This document shows positions 8,154 to 17,734 of a DNA stretch of 64,000 nt, piece by piece (positions within the stretch are counted from its first letter, which is position 1; every line of letters begins with the position of its first letter). The translations under genes and the position numbers were made by a program. Location: positions 310,001 through 374,000 of the forward strand of contig NZ_JAHXYI010000002.1 of the NCBI RefSeq assembly GCF_019970045.1, written 5' to 3'. The notes beneath the pieces are model-generated. The model was not told where the DNA came from and did no database searches. It saw nothing but the letters and a program-made list of their open reading frames with translations. Source of the DNA: Chryseobacterium sp. GVT01B. GTDB taxonomy: Bacteria; Bacteroidota; Bacteroidia; Flavobacteriales; Weeksellaceae.

Positions 8154-9194
8154 TTATTTTCTGTCAACCACAATTCTTTCTTCTCTATTGGCAATATCCC
8201 AAGCTGTAGTAAAGATAAGCTGGGTTCTTTTCTCCAATAGTTGATAATCAATCTTTTCAGGATCATCGCCTGGTTTATGATAATCTTCATGAATACCATC
8301 AAAGAAGAAGGCTACAGGAATGTTATGTTTGGCAAAGTTATAGTGATCTGAACGGTAATATAATTGTTCAGGATCATTCAAATCATCATACTTGTAATTA
8401 AGTTCCAGATTATTGGTTCTCTTATTGGCTGCTTCATTGATTACTTTAAGCTGAGAACTTAACATTTCAGAACCAATAACATACACATATTGCTTTCCTC
8501 TGTTGGCAGGATCATCACGCCCTATCATATCAATATTAAGATCAACAACAGTATTGGCCAATGGGAAGACAGGGTTTTCGGAATAATATTCTGAACCAAA
8601 CAATCCGTGCTCTTCTCCTGTAACATGCAGAAACAGGATTGATCTTTTGGGTCCTTTTCCTGTTTTTTTAGCCTGCTGGAATGCTTTTGCAATTTCCATT
8701 ACGGCAACAGTTCCGCTTCCGTCATCATCAGCTCCGTTGTACACCACTCCATTTTTTGTTCCTACGTGGTCATAATGTGCTGAAACTACAACAATCTCGT
8801 CTGGTTTTTCACTTCCTTCAATAAAAGCCAGAATATTTTCAGAATCAGGGAGATTACCTCCACCTCTTTTTTTCATAAACTCAGACGGAACTTTCTGATA
8901 GTATGAGCCTAATGCTTTCGGTCCGGAAATACCAAGATTTTTATAGTAATTAATCATATACTCTCCCGCTTTCTTCTGTCCTTTACTTCCTGTATCACGC
9001 CCTTCCATATCATCTGCTGCAATAACATACAGATTTTTCTTTAAATCTTCAGCATTAATTACCTTGTATGCATTATTAAATGCCTTGTTATGTTTTGTAG
9101 AAACAGGATGTGAAGAATTTCCATCAGCTATTTTTGCCGTTCCACAACTGGTCACTACAGCCATGGCCAATAACGGAATAAGTATTTTTTTCAT
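8154..9194 (-). CDS. M28 family zinc aminopeptidase, lipoprotein
   Basis: A 346-residue exported peptidase. The start ATG 9194 gives MKKILIPLLAMAVVTSCG, a lipoprotein signal with Cys at the lipobox; an upstream in-frame start at 9221 would only add nine residues. The co-catalytic two-zinc site is visible: AHYDH, NGADDDGSG, the Glu pair in TGEEHG, NIDMIGRDD and RSDHYNF. Family members trim peptides from the N terminus in the periplasm. It is likely anchored in the outer or inner membrane facing the periplasm or outside. It is monocistronic. Confidence 0.92.
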   Translation of the reverse strand: MKKILIPLLAMAVVTSCGTAKIADGNSSHPVSTKHNKAFNNAYKVINAEDLKKNLYVIAADDMEGRDTGSKGQKKAGEYMINYYKNLGISGPKALGSYYQKVPSEFMKKRGGGNLPDSENILAFIEGSEKPDEIVVVSAHYDHVGTKNGVVYNGADDDGSGTVAVMEIAKAFQQAKKTGKGPKRSILFLHVTGEEHGLFGSEYYSENPVFPLANTVVDLNIDMIGRDDPANRGKQYVYVIGSEMLSSQLKVINEAANKRTNNLELNYKYDDLNDPEQLYYRSDHYNFAKHNIPVAFFFDGIHEDYHKPGDDPEKIDYQLLEKRTQLIFTTAWDIANREERIVVDRK

Positions 9195-9329
9195 AAAGAA
9201 TAAATTTCTTAAAAATAACAAATTTTATTGAAACCCAACATGAGGGATCAAAATCCCAAAATCGTATGTTACTCATTTTAAAATTAACAATAATTCAATG
9301 CAATGTCAATTCCAGTGTTAATTTTTTAT

Positions 9330-9337
9330 TATATTTG
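9330..9337 (+). promoter_or_regulatory. -7 box TATATTTG of the aminotransferase gene
   Basis: Full match to TAnnTTTG, ending 18 bases before the GTG start at 9356. This supports the GTG rather than the ATG at 9401. Confidence 0.55.
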
Positions 9338-9355
9338 ATTACAATACAAAAATAG

Positions 9356-10495
9356 GTGGACAAAATTTACGGATTTACTCATTATTCCTTTTTTACAGAA
9401 ATGTCCGAGCTGGCAAACAGGCACGGAAGCTTTGATCTTTCTCTGGGCCTTCCCGATTTTGATATTGATGAACGACTTAAAATATTTTTAAAAGAAGCCG
9501 CCGAAAAAGAGACTTATCATTATGAACCTCTTTCCGGCAATCCTCTCCTGATTGAAAGTATCATCCGATTCAATGCAAAACGGACTAACAAAATACCTGT
9601 GACCACTAAGGAAATAACCATTGTTCCGTGTGCAACCTTTGCTTTACATACTTCCCTCAAATCCATTTTAAATCAATATGATGAAGTGATTATTATTCAG
9701 CCGTCATATTACACCTATGGACCTGCTGTTGTAATGAATGGAGGAATTCCTGTTTATTATGATCTTGACGGTGATTTTACCATCAACTGGGATTTGTTTA
9801 AAAACTGTATTACTGAAAAAACCAAAGCTGTCATTGTCAATTCTCCCCAAAATCCAACCGGAAAAGTATGGAAAAAAGAAGACTGGAATCAATTGTATGA
9901 ACTGATTAAGGACCGCAACATTTATTTGATTTCTGAGGAAATATATGATACGTACTGCTATGATGAAGCTGAGCATTACAGTTCTTTTATTCATCCGGGG
10001 CTAAGGGAAAAGACGTTCTGCATTTTTTCTTTTGGCAAAATGTTTCATACTTCCGGATGGAAAGTGAGTTACATGCTTGCTTCTGAAGCTTTAACGGCAA
10101 GATTTCAGTGCCATCAGCAGTATATCTCTTACAGTGCCAGTGCCCCGGCACAATATGCTATCGCAAAGTATCTGGATGTATTTGACCCGGCTATCAATAA
10201 AGAGATAATGCAGAATAAAAGGGATATTTTTAATCAGTTGATTCAAGAAACTCCCCTGCAGATAGAGCAACAGGCAGAAGGAAGTGTTTTTCAGGTGGTT
10301 AATTTCAGGAATATTTCATCAACAATGACGGATGTAGAATTTTCAAAATGGCTTACGATTGAGAAAAATGTATCCTGTCTTCCACTTTCGGCTTTTTACA
10401 ATTCAAGACACAATTCAGATTATATAAGGTTCAGTTTTGCTAAAAAGGATGAACTGATTATTCAGGCGTTGGAACATTTGAAAAAGAATCTTTAA
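9356..10495 (+). CDS. Class I/II PLP-dependent aminotransferase (methionine aminotransferase-like)
   Basis: A 379-residue fold-type I aminotransferase, closest in pattern to the YbdL/kynurenine aminotransferase group. The opening LSLGLPDFDID matches the LxxGxPDF substrate motif of that group. NSPQNPTGKVW and the PLP lysine in FSFGKMFHTSGWKVSY are intact, as is the Arg of the carboxylate clamp near the end (IRFSFAKKDE). It likely moves amino groups from methionine or aromatic amino acids to 2-oxo acids in the cytoplasm. The start codon is GTG; the -7 box lies just upstream. It faces hppA and shares a terminator with it. Confidence 0.9.
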   Translation: MDKIYGFTHYSFFTEMSELANRHGSFDLSLGLPDFDIDERLKIFLKEAAEKETYHYEPLSGNPLLIESIIRFNAKRTNKIPVTTKEITIVPCATFALHTSLKSILNQYDEVIIIQPSYYTYGPAVVMNGGIPVYYDLDGDFTINWDLFKNCITEKTKAVIVNSPQNPTGKVWKKEDWNQLYELIKDRNIYLISEEIYDTYCYDEAEHYSSFIHPGLREKTFCIFSFGKMFHTSGWKVSYMLASEALTARFQCHQQYISYSASAPAQYAIAKYLDVFDPAINKEIMQNKRDIFNQLIQETPLQIEQQAEGSVFQVVNFRNISSTMTDVEFSKWLTIEKNVSCLPLSAFYNSRHNSDYIRFSFAKKDELIIQALEHLKKNL

Positions 10496-10583
10496 TTTTT
10501 CTACATCTTTATTTTTCCCGCAAATTATACGAATTTTCACGGATGATTGTGGATCTCCATTTCTTCATGCTATCCAAATAATA

Positions 10584-10612
10584 ACAAAAGCACCGCCAAG
10601 GCAGTGCTTTTA
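10584..10612. terminator. Bidirectional terminator between the aminotransferase gene and hppA
   Basis: AAAAGCACCGCC and GGCAGTGCTTTT pair with one mismatch around a 3-base loop. A-rich and T-rich flanks are on both sides, so it can end both converging genes. Confidence 0.75.
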
Positions 10613-10628
10613 TTGTATTGTAATGATT

Positions 10629-13361
10629 TTAAAGAGCCAGAACTCTTACATCAATTCTTCTGTTTTTTGCTTTACACTCATCGGTGTCATTGGCTTCGCA
10701 AACCGGATGCTGTGATCCGTAACCTTCAGCTTCTACTCTGTCTGCAGCAACACCAAGTTCAAGTAATTTAAGTTTTGCTGTTTGTGCTCTCAGATTTGAT
10801 AATTTAAGATTACTATCTTCATTACCGCTGTTGTCTGTGTATCCGCCTAATTTTATTTTCAAATCTGGATAAGCATTTAAGATTTCAGCTAAAGTATTCA
10901 GCTGGAGTTCATAGCCTGCTTTCAAATCGCTTGAGCCCGTTTCAAAATAAAGGTTTTCAATGGTGTACCATTTATTAGGATCTAAAGCTGATTTATCTTT
11001 TTGTTTCACCACATTATAAAGTTGGTAAAGCTGACTTCCATCTCCTATAGCAATTGTTTTTCCTCCCTCTAGTTTTACTTTCTGAGCATTTCCTGTTTCA
11101 TATACAAAATCTCCGTTTTCATTAAGATGCCCTTTAATTTCTCCCGGAGCTACGGCAATTATTTTGGTATCAGCACTTACACCTGTTGAAGTACTGGTAA
11201 TCCCTGTAAGACTTTCAATCTTTGCTTTTCTGTTGGCTTCAATTTTATCCTTGTGCAATACTGCTAAAGTAGGTGCAATAACCAAAGAAACAATAGACAT
11301 TAATTTGATCAGAATATTCATGGAAGGTCCGGAAGTATCTTTAAATGGATCTCCAACCGTATCTCCTGTTACAGATGCTTTATGGGGTTCTGAACCCTTA
11401 TAATAGGTCTGTCCATTGATATCCACTCCTTTTTCAAATGATTTTTTAGCATTATCCCAGGCACCTCCTGCATTATTCTGGAACATTCCCATCAAAACAC
11501 CACACACTGTAGCACCAGCAAGGAATCCTCCCAATACTTCAGGCCCGAAAATAAATCCGATCAAGAGTGGTGAGATGATTGCGATAGCCCCTGGCAGCAT
11601 CATTTTTCTGATGGAGGCATCTGTGGAAATAGCAACACATTTTTCATATTCAGGTTGTGCTTTTCCTTCTAAGATTCCGGGAATTTCACGGAACTGTCTT
11701 CTTACTTCTTCTACCATGGCCATAGCAGCCTGTCCAACAGCAGTGATTGCCAGTGATGAAAAGATAAACGGAATCATTCCGCCAACAAATAGCCCAGCCA
11801 GAACATCTGCCCTGTAAATATCAATTCCGTCAATTCCTGCAATTCCAACAAAAGCTGCAAATAAAGCTAATGCCGTCAATGCTGCTGAAGCAATGGCAAA
11901 TCCTTTTCCGGTAGCGGCAGTTGTATTTCCCACAGCATCCAGGATATCTGTTTTTTCACGTACCTCTTTGGGAAGTTCACTCATTTCGGCAATACCGCCG
12001 GCATTATCTGCAATAGGTCCAAAGGCATCAATCGCCAGCTGCATCGCTGTAGTAGCCATCATTCCTGCTGCGGCAATGGCAACACCATAAAGTCCGGCAC
12101 ATAGATAAGATCCATAGATTCCGCCTGCCAGCACAATAATCGGAAGTAAGGTAGATTCCATACCAACGGAAAGTCCTCCGATAATGTTTGTCGCATGGCC
12201 TGTAGAAGACTGTCTCACAATACTGGAAACCGGTCTTTTACCCATTGCAGTATAATATTCTGTTATGATACTCATTAAAGTTCCCACAACCAATCCTACC
12301 ATGATGGCTCCGAATACTCCCATTTTAGTAAACTCATGGCCTCTTAGAACCATTTTTTCAGGAAGGATATAGGTTACCAGGAAGTAGGATGAAATGGCTG
12401 TAATAACAATACTACCCCAGTTTCCAAGGTTTAACGCATTTTGTACACTGGAAGTAGATGAACCTTCATTATCATTAATTTTCACAAATAAAGTTCCGAT
12501 CATTGAAAATATAATTCCTGTTCCTGCAATCAGCATCGGTAAAAGGATTGGAGCAAAACCTCCGAAAGCGTCATCAGAAACAGTTTCTCTACCTAACACC
12601 ATGGTTGCCAGAACTGTTGCAACATAAGACCCGAAAAGATCGGCTCCCATTCCTGCTACATCCCCTACGTTATCACCTACATTATCTGCAATCGTTGCAG
12701 GATTTCGGGGATCATCTTCAGGAATACCTGCCTCAACTTTCCCAACAAGGTCAGCACCTACGTCTGCTGCTTTTGTATAAATACCACCTCCTACTCTTGC
12801 AAAAAGCGCTATGGATTCTGCCCCTAAAGAAAATCCTGTAAGAATTTCAATGGTCTTTTCCATTTCGTGAGAATCTACTGTGGCATCAGGTGCAAAAATT
12901 TGTTTAATGATTAGAAACAATGCTCCTAAGCCTAAAACAGCGAGTCCGGCAACTCCCATTCCCATAACAGAACCTCCTGTAAAAGATACTTTAAGCGCTT
13001 TCGACAGTGAAGTTCTTGCGGCTTCTGCCGTCCTGACATTGGCTTTGGTAGCAATTTTCATCCCGATAAAACCTGCTAATGCGGAAAATACCGCTCCTAC
13101 AGCAAAGGCAATACCGATACTCCAATGTGAATTGGCATTGCTTGATCCCATTACGGCAAGTAAAATAGCGACCACCACCACGAAGTACATTAAGATTTTA
13201 TATTCAGCCTTTAGAAAAGCCATTGCACCGTCTGCAATATGACCGCTGATTATTTTCATTTTTTCATTTCCGGCATTCTGTTTATTGACCCAGTTGCTCT
13301 GAAGAAATGTATAAAGCAAAGCTATGACACCAAAAATTGGCACTAACATAAATAGATCCAT
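10629..13361 (-). CDS. hppA: Membrane-bound ion-pumping pyrophosphatase with C-terminal OmpA domain
   Basis: A 910-residue fusion. Residues 1 to about 700 are the M-PPase, many-spanning inner-membrane pumps that couple PPi hydrolysis to H+ or Na+ export. It carries the signature [28 protein letters not shown] has Ala where K+-independent enzymes have Lys, which predicts a K+-dependent pump. After an approximately 100-residue linker, residues 799-910 form an OmpA-like peptidoglycan-binding domain ([34 protein letters not shown]). M-PPase C termini face the periplasm, so the domain is on the right side to hold peptidoglycan. Whether H+ or Na+ is pumped cannot be told. Confidence 0.95.
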   Translation of the reverse strand: MDLFMLVPIFGVIALLYTFLQSNWVNKQNAGNEKMKIISGHIADGAMAFLKAEYKILMYFVVVVAILLAVMGSSNANSHWSIGIAFAVGAVFSALAGFIGMKIATKANVRTAEAARTSLSKALKVSFTGGSVMGMGVAGLAVLGLGALFLIIKQIFAPDATVDSHEMEKTIEILTGFSLGAESIALFARVGGGIYTKAADVGADLVGKVEAGIPEDDPRNPATIADNVGDNVGDVAGMGADLFGSYVATVLATMVLGRETVSDDAFGGFAPILLPMLIAGTGIIFSMIGTLFVKINDNEGSSTSSVQNALNLGNWGSIVITAISSYFLVTYILPEKMVLRGHEFTKMGVFGAIMVGLVVGTLMSIITEYYTAMGKRPVSSIVRQSSTGHATNIIGGLSVGMESTLLPIIVLAGGIYGSYLCAGLYGVAIAAAGMMATTAMQLAIDAFGPIADNAGGIAEMSELPKEVREKTDILDAVGNTTAATGKGFAIASAALTALALFAAFVGIAGIDGIDIYRADVLAGLFVGGMIPFIFSSLAITAVGQAAMAMVEEVRRQFREIPGILEGKAQPEYEKCVAISTDASIRKMMLPGAIAIISPLLIGFIFGPEVLGGFLAGATVCGVLMGMFQNNAGGAWDNAKKSFEKGVDINGQTYYKGSEPHKASVTGDTVGDPFKDTSGPSMNILIKLMSIVSLVIAPTLAVLHKDKIEANRKAKIESLTGITSTSTGVSADTKIIAVAPGEIKGHLNENGDFVYETGNAQKVKLEGGKTIAIGDGSQLYQLYNVVKQKDKSALDPNKWYTIENLYFETGSSDLKAGYELQLNTLAEILNAYPDLKIKLGGYTDNSGNEDSNLKLSNLRAQTAKLKLLELGVAADRVEAEGYGSQHPVCEANDTDECKAKNRRIDVRVLAL

Positions 13362-13459
13362 AGTTTATTATTTTATATTAAAAAATTGAGATTAGTCTTA
13401 TAAATATAATGAAATTATAAACACATAATAAAATTCACTAATAATAATCTATTATTTTG

Positions 13460-13467
13460 TAAATTTG
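13460..13467 (+). promoter_or_regulatory. -7 box TAAATTTG of the amidohydrolase gene
   Basis: Full match to TAnnTTTG, ending 29 bases before the start at 13497. No clear -33 TTTG at the right distance. Confidence 0.5.
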
Positions 13468-13496
13468 TTTCTCACCATGATTTGAATTAATTATTT

Positions 13497-15218
13497 ATGA
13501 AAAGGATACTATATACTCTTTTTTTATCTGCAGGCATAAGCAGCTGTCATCATAAGATTCCACAAGAAAAAGCTGAGATACTCTATTTTGGAGGTCCTAT
13601 TATAACAATGGAGGATTCTTCTCCCCAGGTTGAAGCTGTAGCAGTTAAAGATGGTAAAATACTTTTTGCCGGAACAAAATCGGATGCGGAGCGTTTTTCA
13701 GAACCAGCCACCAAAATGATTAATCTCAATGGAAAAACTCTTCTTCCCGGGTTTATAGATGTTCATGGGCATCTTACTTCAAGAGCCGGAACTATGGATG
13801 CTGTAGATCTCTCTCCTGAACCTTATGGTACCGTGAATTCAATTAAAGATCTTCAGATTGCCATCAAAAATTACATTAAAGACCATAAAATTCCAGACAG
13901 CCAACCTATTATTGGAAATGGTTATGATGATGCTATCATGATAGAACACCGCCATCCTACCAATACAGAACTGGATGCAATCAGCAAGACCAATCCTATT
14001 ATTGTTATTCATGCCTCAGGTCATGCCAGCGTAGCAAACAGTACAATGCTACAACTTCTGGGAATAACAGAAGCATCAAAAGATCCTGAAGGAGGACACA
14101 TCGGCAGGGATAAAAAAACAGGAAAACTGAATGGGAAATTAGAAGAAAACGCGAGTTTCACTGCTTTATTGACTTTAACGGAAAAAATGAATAAAGGTAA
14201 AGACACCCAGACTCATGCAATGGAAAATCTGATGAAAGCCCAGGATGAATGGCTCAGCTATGGACAGACTACTATTTGTGATGGAAGAACTATGGGAGAA
14301 AGCGTTGCTCTGTTAGAAAAAGCAGCGTCTCAACATCTTTTTAAAGCCGATGTCGTTTACTTTCCCGACTATGAATATTTCAAAAAGGATTTCAGTCGCT
14401 TCAAACCAAAGTATATGAAATATGAAAATCGCTTGAAACTGGCCGGGTTCAAATTTTCTGATGATGGTTCTCCACAAGGAAAAACAGCCTGGCTAACTCA
14501 GCCTTATTTAGTTCCACCTGAAGGCCAGTCTAAAGACTACAAAGGATTTCCAATCTTTACGGATGAAACGTTATATAACGATCTGAAAACACTTTTCCAA
14601 AATCATATAACCGCACAGCTTCATGTAAATGGAGATGCTGCAATAGATCAGGCTATACGCGTTATTAAAAGGTTAAAAAATGAAAACATTTACAAACCGG
14701 AATTGCGAGCAACATTAATTCATGTACAAAACAGCCGTCCTGATCACATTCAAAAGATAAAAGAATTAGGTGTAATTCCTTCTTACTTTTCTACTCATGC
14801 GTATTTATGGGGAGATTGGCACTATTCGAGTGTTTTTGGACCTGAAAGAGCTGCTTTTATAAGTCCGGCCAACTCAGCATTAAAAGCAGGAATTACGTTT
14901 ACCATCCATCATGATTCTCCGGTTACCCCACCCGATTTGATTACCGCTGTCTATGCTGCGGTGAACAGAAAGACAAGGTCAGGAATGATTTTAGGACCCA
15001 ATGAAAGAATCACTCCTCTTGAAGCCCTGAAAGCTATTACCATCAACGGAGCTTATCAACTGCAGGAAGAAAACAGAAAAGGTTCTATTAAAGCAGATAA
15101 AATAGCTGACTTTGTCATTCTGGATCAGAATCCTTTAACGATAGATCCTGAAAATCTTAGAAACATCAAAGTTCTTGAAACCATAAAAGAAGGAAATTCC
15201 GTATACAAAAGGAACTAA
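13497..15218 (+). CDS. YtcJ-like metal-dependent amidohydrolase, lipoprotein
   Basis: A 573-residue amidohydrolase of the amidohydrolase-3/YtcJ group. The N terminus is a short lipoprotein signal ending LFLSAGISSC. Metal and catalytic motifs are GFIDVHGHL (HxH, near residue 90), the later LHVNGDAAID and IHVQNSRPDH histidines, and HHDSPVTPP with the Asp ligand. The C terminus has the typical KADKIADFVILDQNPL. It hydrolyses an unknown C-N bonded substrate, probably in the periplasm. A single gene between convergent terminators. Confidence 0.9.
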   Translation: MKRILYTLFLSAGISSCHHKIPQEKAEILYFGGPIITMEDSSPQVEAVAVKDGKILFAGTKSDAERFSEPATKMINLNGKTLLPGFIDVHGHLTSRAGTMDAVDLSPEPYGTVNSIKDLQIAIKNYIKDHKIPDSQPIIGNGYDDAIMIEHRHPTNTELDAISKTNPIIVIHASGHASVANSTMLQLLGITEASKDPEGGHIGRDKKTGKLNGKLEENASFTALLTLTEKMNKGKDTQTHAMENLMKAQDEWLSYGQTTICDGRTMGESVALLEKAASQHLFKADVVYFPDYEYFKKDFSRFKPKYMKYENRLKLAGFKFSDDGSPQGKTAWLTQPYLVPPEGQSKDYKGFPIFTDETLYNDLKTLFQNHITAQLHVNGDAAIDQAIRVIKRLKNENIYKPELRATLIHVQNSRPDHIQKIKELGVIPSYFSTHAYLWGDWHYSSVFGPERAAFISPANSALKAGITFTIHHDSPVTPPDLITAVYAAVNRKTRSGMILGPNERITPLEALKAITINGAYQLQEENRKGSIKADKIADFVILDQNPLTIDPENLRNIKVLETIKEGNSVYKRN

Positions 15219-15250
15219 GTCTTTTGAGACAGAATAAAATATTCACAAAG

Positions 15251-15282
15251 AAAAAGCAGATGAAGATTCATCTGCTTTTTTG
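15251..15282. terminator. Bidirectional terminator between the amidohydrolase gene and ppa
   Basis: AAAAAGCAGATGAA and TTCATCTGCTTTTT are perfect 14-base inverted repeats with A and T tracts on the two sides. It serves both converging genes. Confidence 0.88.
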
Positions 15283-15302
15283 TATGTTTTGGGAAGGAAT
15301 TC

Positions 15303-15914
15303 TTATCCTCCGAATTTATCTGCGTAGTCTGTCTGAGAAGCTTTAATCACTTTTCTTGCATGCTCAGCTCCGTAAACCTCCTGAATTCTACATTTTGCAG
15401 GCTCATCCGGTAGGTTTTTATACGTAAGGAAATAGTGCATTAATCTTCTTACTTCAGCTTCCGGTAATTCAGCAATATCTCTGAAGTGTCCAAAAGCATG
15501 GTCATTGATCATTACTGCAACAATTTTATCATCAGCTTCTCCTCCGTCGATCATTTTGAAACCTCCGATTGGAATAGCTTCCATCAATAAACCTCCAGCA
15601 TGGATATTGTGAGAACTTAAAACACAAATATCAAGAGGGTCATGATCTCCCATTGTAACATCCGTAGCTCCTGACTCTACAGCAAGTCTCATCACTTCTT
15701 TATCACAGTATGTTCTTGGAACAAAACCATATAAAGCAGGGATAATGTTAGAAAATTTCTGTGGCCTGTCTACCTTTAAATATCCTGTTTCTTTATCTAC
15801 TTCATATTTAATAGTATCTGAAGGAACAATTTCCACAAATACGTTTACAACATTTGGCGCATCTTCTCCTGCAGAAATTCCGTGCCATGGATGTGCTTTA
15901 AAATTTGGAATCAT
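15303..15914 (-). CDS. ppa: Soluble inorganic pyrophosphatase (family I)
   Basis: A 203-residue family I pyrophosphatase, which splits PPi into two phosphates in the cytoplasm with Mg2+. The metal site motif DHDPLDI (variant of DxDPxD) lies near residue 94, with IDGGEADDKIVAV after it and FLTYKNLPDE at the end. The sequence is of the longer Bacteroidetes type. It is preceded by a small membrane-anchored protein gene 17 bases upstream, probably in one operon. A membrane PPase with the same substrate lies 2 kb away. Confidence 0.93.
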   Translation of the reverse strand: MIPNFKAHPWHGISAGEDAPNVVNVFVEIVPSDTIKYEVDKETGYLKVDRPQKFSNIIPALYGFVPRTYCDKEVMRLAVESGATDVTMGDHDPLDICVLSSHNIHAGGLLMEAIPIGGFKMIDGGEADDKIVAVMINDHAFGHFRDIAELPEAEVRRLMHYFLTYKNLPDEPAKCRIQEVYGAEHARKVIKASQTDYADKFGG

Positions 15915-15931
15915 TATTTATCTGTTATTTT

Positions 15932-16444
15932 TTAAGTTATTATTAAAATTTCTTTTCTTAAATCTTCTATTGTTTCCACAATATAATCGTTGCCTTCCAT
16001 ATAGTTCATGATGAAAATCGTCTTGAATTCATCCAGCTGAACCTCTCCTTTCAATCCGTCATAAGTTTTGTGAAGCAGTTCTATGATGGCGTTTTTAGAG
16101 TCAACGATGTTCTTCCATGAATTTTTTGTGATGTATAACTGCTGTGAAGAGTTATATTCAAATTCTTCATTAATTGTTTTTTCAGTAAGGAAAATAAACT
16201 CATGAACGGCTAATTCTCTATCAAATCTCTGAATAAGGTTTGATGGCTTCATTCTGTCCAGAAACAAAGTCATTCTTTCGTAAGAATGTGCTTTATTCTC
16301 TGAATTTGATTTCACGGTGAGTAATTTGATTTCCTGGTTTTTAAGGGTAATGTACGAGTGTACAAATTGTCTGAGCAAAACCAGAAAAGGAATTGCAATA
16401 ATCAATGCAAATGCATACGGTAGATATCCTGAGAGACTCGTCAT
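15932..16444 (-). CDS. Uncharacterised protein with one N-terminal membrane segment
   Basis: A 170-residue protein I do not recognise. One hydrophobic helix (YAFALIIAIPFLVLL, about residues 8-24) is followed by a charged, mainly helical soluble domain rich in Glu and Lys. No catalytic motif is seen. The start is taken as ATG 16444; a TTG 15 bases upstream is part of the -7 box TAATTTTG and cannot be the start. It is followed 17 bases later by ppa. Confidence 0.7.
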   Translation of the reverse strand: MTSLSGYLPYAFALIIAIPFLVLLRQFVHSYITLKNQEIKLLTVKSNSENKAHSYERMTLFLDRMKPSNLIQRFDRELAVHEFIFLTEKTINEEFEYNSSQQLYITKNSWKNIVDSKNAIIELLHKTYDGLKGEVQLDEFKTIFIMNYMEGNDYIVETIEDLRKEILIIT

Positions 16445-16456
16445 AATTTTAGACTG

Positions 16457-16464
16457 CAAAATTA
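16457..16464 (-). promoter_or_regulatory. -7 box TAATTTTG before the 170-residue membrane protein
   Basis: Full match to TAnnTTTG with only 12 bases to the ATG at 16444, so the mRNA leader would be about 6-8 bases. It likely drives this gene and ppa. Confidence 0.5.
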
Positions 16465-16468
16465 CTAA

Positions 16469-17644
16469 TTATTTTCCGTCTTCTAAAGAGTTTTTAAAGA
16501 TATCCACTTTAGAATTTTGTATATAAACTAATGCCAATATAATTATAAGGTAAAAGCCCAGCATCATCCTGTTTGCTAAAGACGGGAAAACCAGGAATCT
16601 CATCATAACAGTTCCATAAATAATTGCAAAAAATAAGACCTGAGCCTGTTTTTTTTTATTATAAAATGAAAAATTATTTGCCAGAATAATGATTATAAAA
16701 ATCAACAGAACCGGAAAATAGGAAGCGTTGAACTCCAGCATCATTTTACTTTTAATAAAATGAATATAATCTGAAAAGATAAACGGATCAGGCTGTGACA
16801 CAGGATAAATCTGAACTTTAATAAACTGATTCATAAAAAGTGCAGACCATGAAACCTGGTTAAAAGCCTGTATTAAAAAGAAGGAAAGAAACAGATATCC
16901 GTACGATATCAATAATGGAGCTGTTTTGACCTGAAGCCTGTTTCTATAAAGATAAATAAGGACATACAGGAAAGAATAAAAAATAAAATACTCCGGTCTT
17001 GTCAGAATGCACAGCATAGCAAAGATACCTGCAAGAAATAAATTTCTTCTAAATAAAAATACATAGAAGCTCAAAAGCAGCAATAGGCATGATAAAGAAT
17101 CTGCAGAGACATGTCTGGCTGCCTCCGGAAAAGGTTTGAACAGTGAAATTAAAATCGTAATGATAAAAGCAAGAGGATAATTTTTCAGAATTTTAATCAA
17201 AAAACTAAAAATCAGGATAAGAATCAGAGCGTAAGAAATCACTGAAATTAAAGAGTTGGAAGCAGATGCACTAAAACCCAATTTAAAAAATGACCAATTG
17301 ATGAAGTTATAAAAAGGTTTCACTACAAAAAGCTGTAATTCTTCTTCATAAGCTTTAGGATTTTGTGACAATATCTTATAATAAGTACTTTCGCCTTTCG
17401 CCACTTCTTCCACCATTGGATTTACAGGTCCTAATCCGGCAAAATCAGGATTCTTTTCCCGCAACTCATCATATACTTTCTGATGAATTTCCTCAATTTT
17501 CATATCGGGAAATTCTGTTTTATAAATCAACCCCATATAAGCTTCCATATCCGTATTGTAATAATGGTTGGTATATAGGTAGTATGACATAAGGCATACA
17601 TAGATTGAAAATATAAAAACAAGAATATTTTCCCTTTTTTTCAT
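16469..17644 (-). CDS. Polytopic membrane protein, possible GT-C type glycosyltransferase
   Basis: A 391-residue protein with about nine or ten predicted membrane segments. After the first segment comes an acidic extracytoplasmic loop (YNTDMEAYMG), as in GT-C glycosyltransferases, and a conserved-looking LTRPEYFIFY segment occurs mid-protein. Many long hydrophobic stretches follow. No sequence motif proves the enzymatic class, so this is a fold-level guess. It has its own -7 box 20 bases upstream. Confidence 0.6.
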   Translation of the reverse strand: MKKRENILVFIFSIYVCLMSYYLYTNHYYNTDMEAYMGLIYKTEFPDMKIEEIHQKVYDELREKNPDFAGLGPVNPMVEEVAKGESTYYKILSQNPKAYEEELQLFVVKPFYNFINWSFFKLGFSASASNSLISVISYALILILIFSFLIKILKNYPLAFIITILISLFKPFPEAARHVSADSLSCLLLLLSFYVFLFRRNLFLAGIFAMLCILTRPEYFIFYSFLYVLIYLYRNRLQVKTAPLLISYGYLFLSFFLIQAFNQVSWSALFMNQFIKVQIYPVSQPDPFIFSDYIHFIKSKMMLEFNASYFPVLLIFIIIILANNFSFYNKKKQAQVLFFAIIYGTVMMRFLVFPSLANRMMLGFYLIIILALVYIQNSKVDIFKNSLEDGK

Positions 17645-17664
17645 ACGTTGATATTATAAGTATA

Positions 17665-17672
17665 CAAATGTA
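17665..17672 (-). promoter_or_regulatory. -7 box TACATTTG of the polytopic membrane protein gene
   Basis: Full match to TAnnTTTG on the minus strand, ending 20 bases before the start at 17644. Confidence 0.5.
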
Positions 17673-17734
17673 AAAAAACTATCATTTAAACTTATATTCT
17701 TATGAAAAGCTTTTATAATAAAGGATAATCTGTA

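Noticed and set aside
12880..13242. Long open frames on the strand opposite to hppA
   Set aside because: They are mirror frames of a strongly conserved coding gene with no signals of their own.
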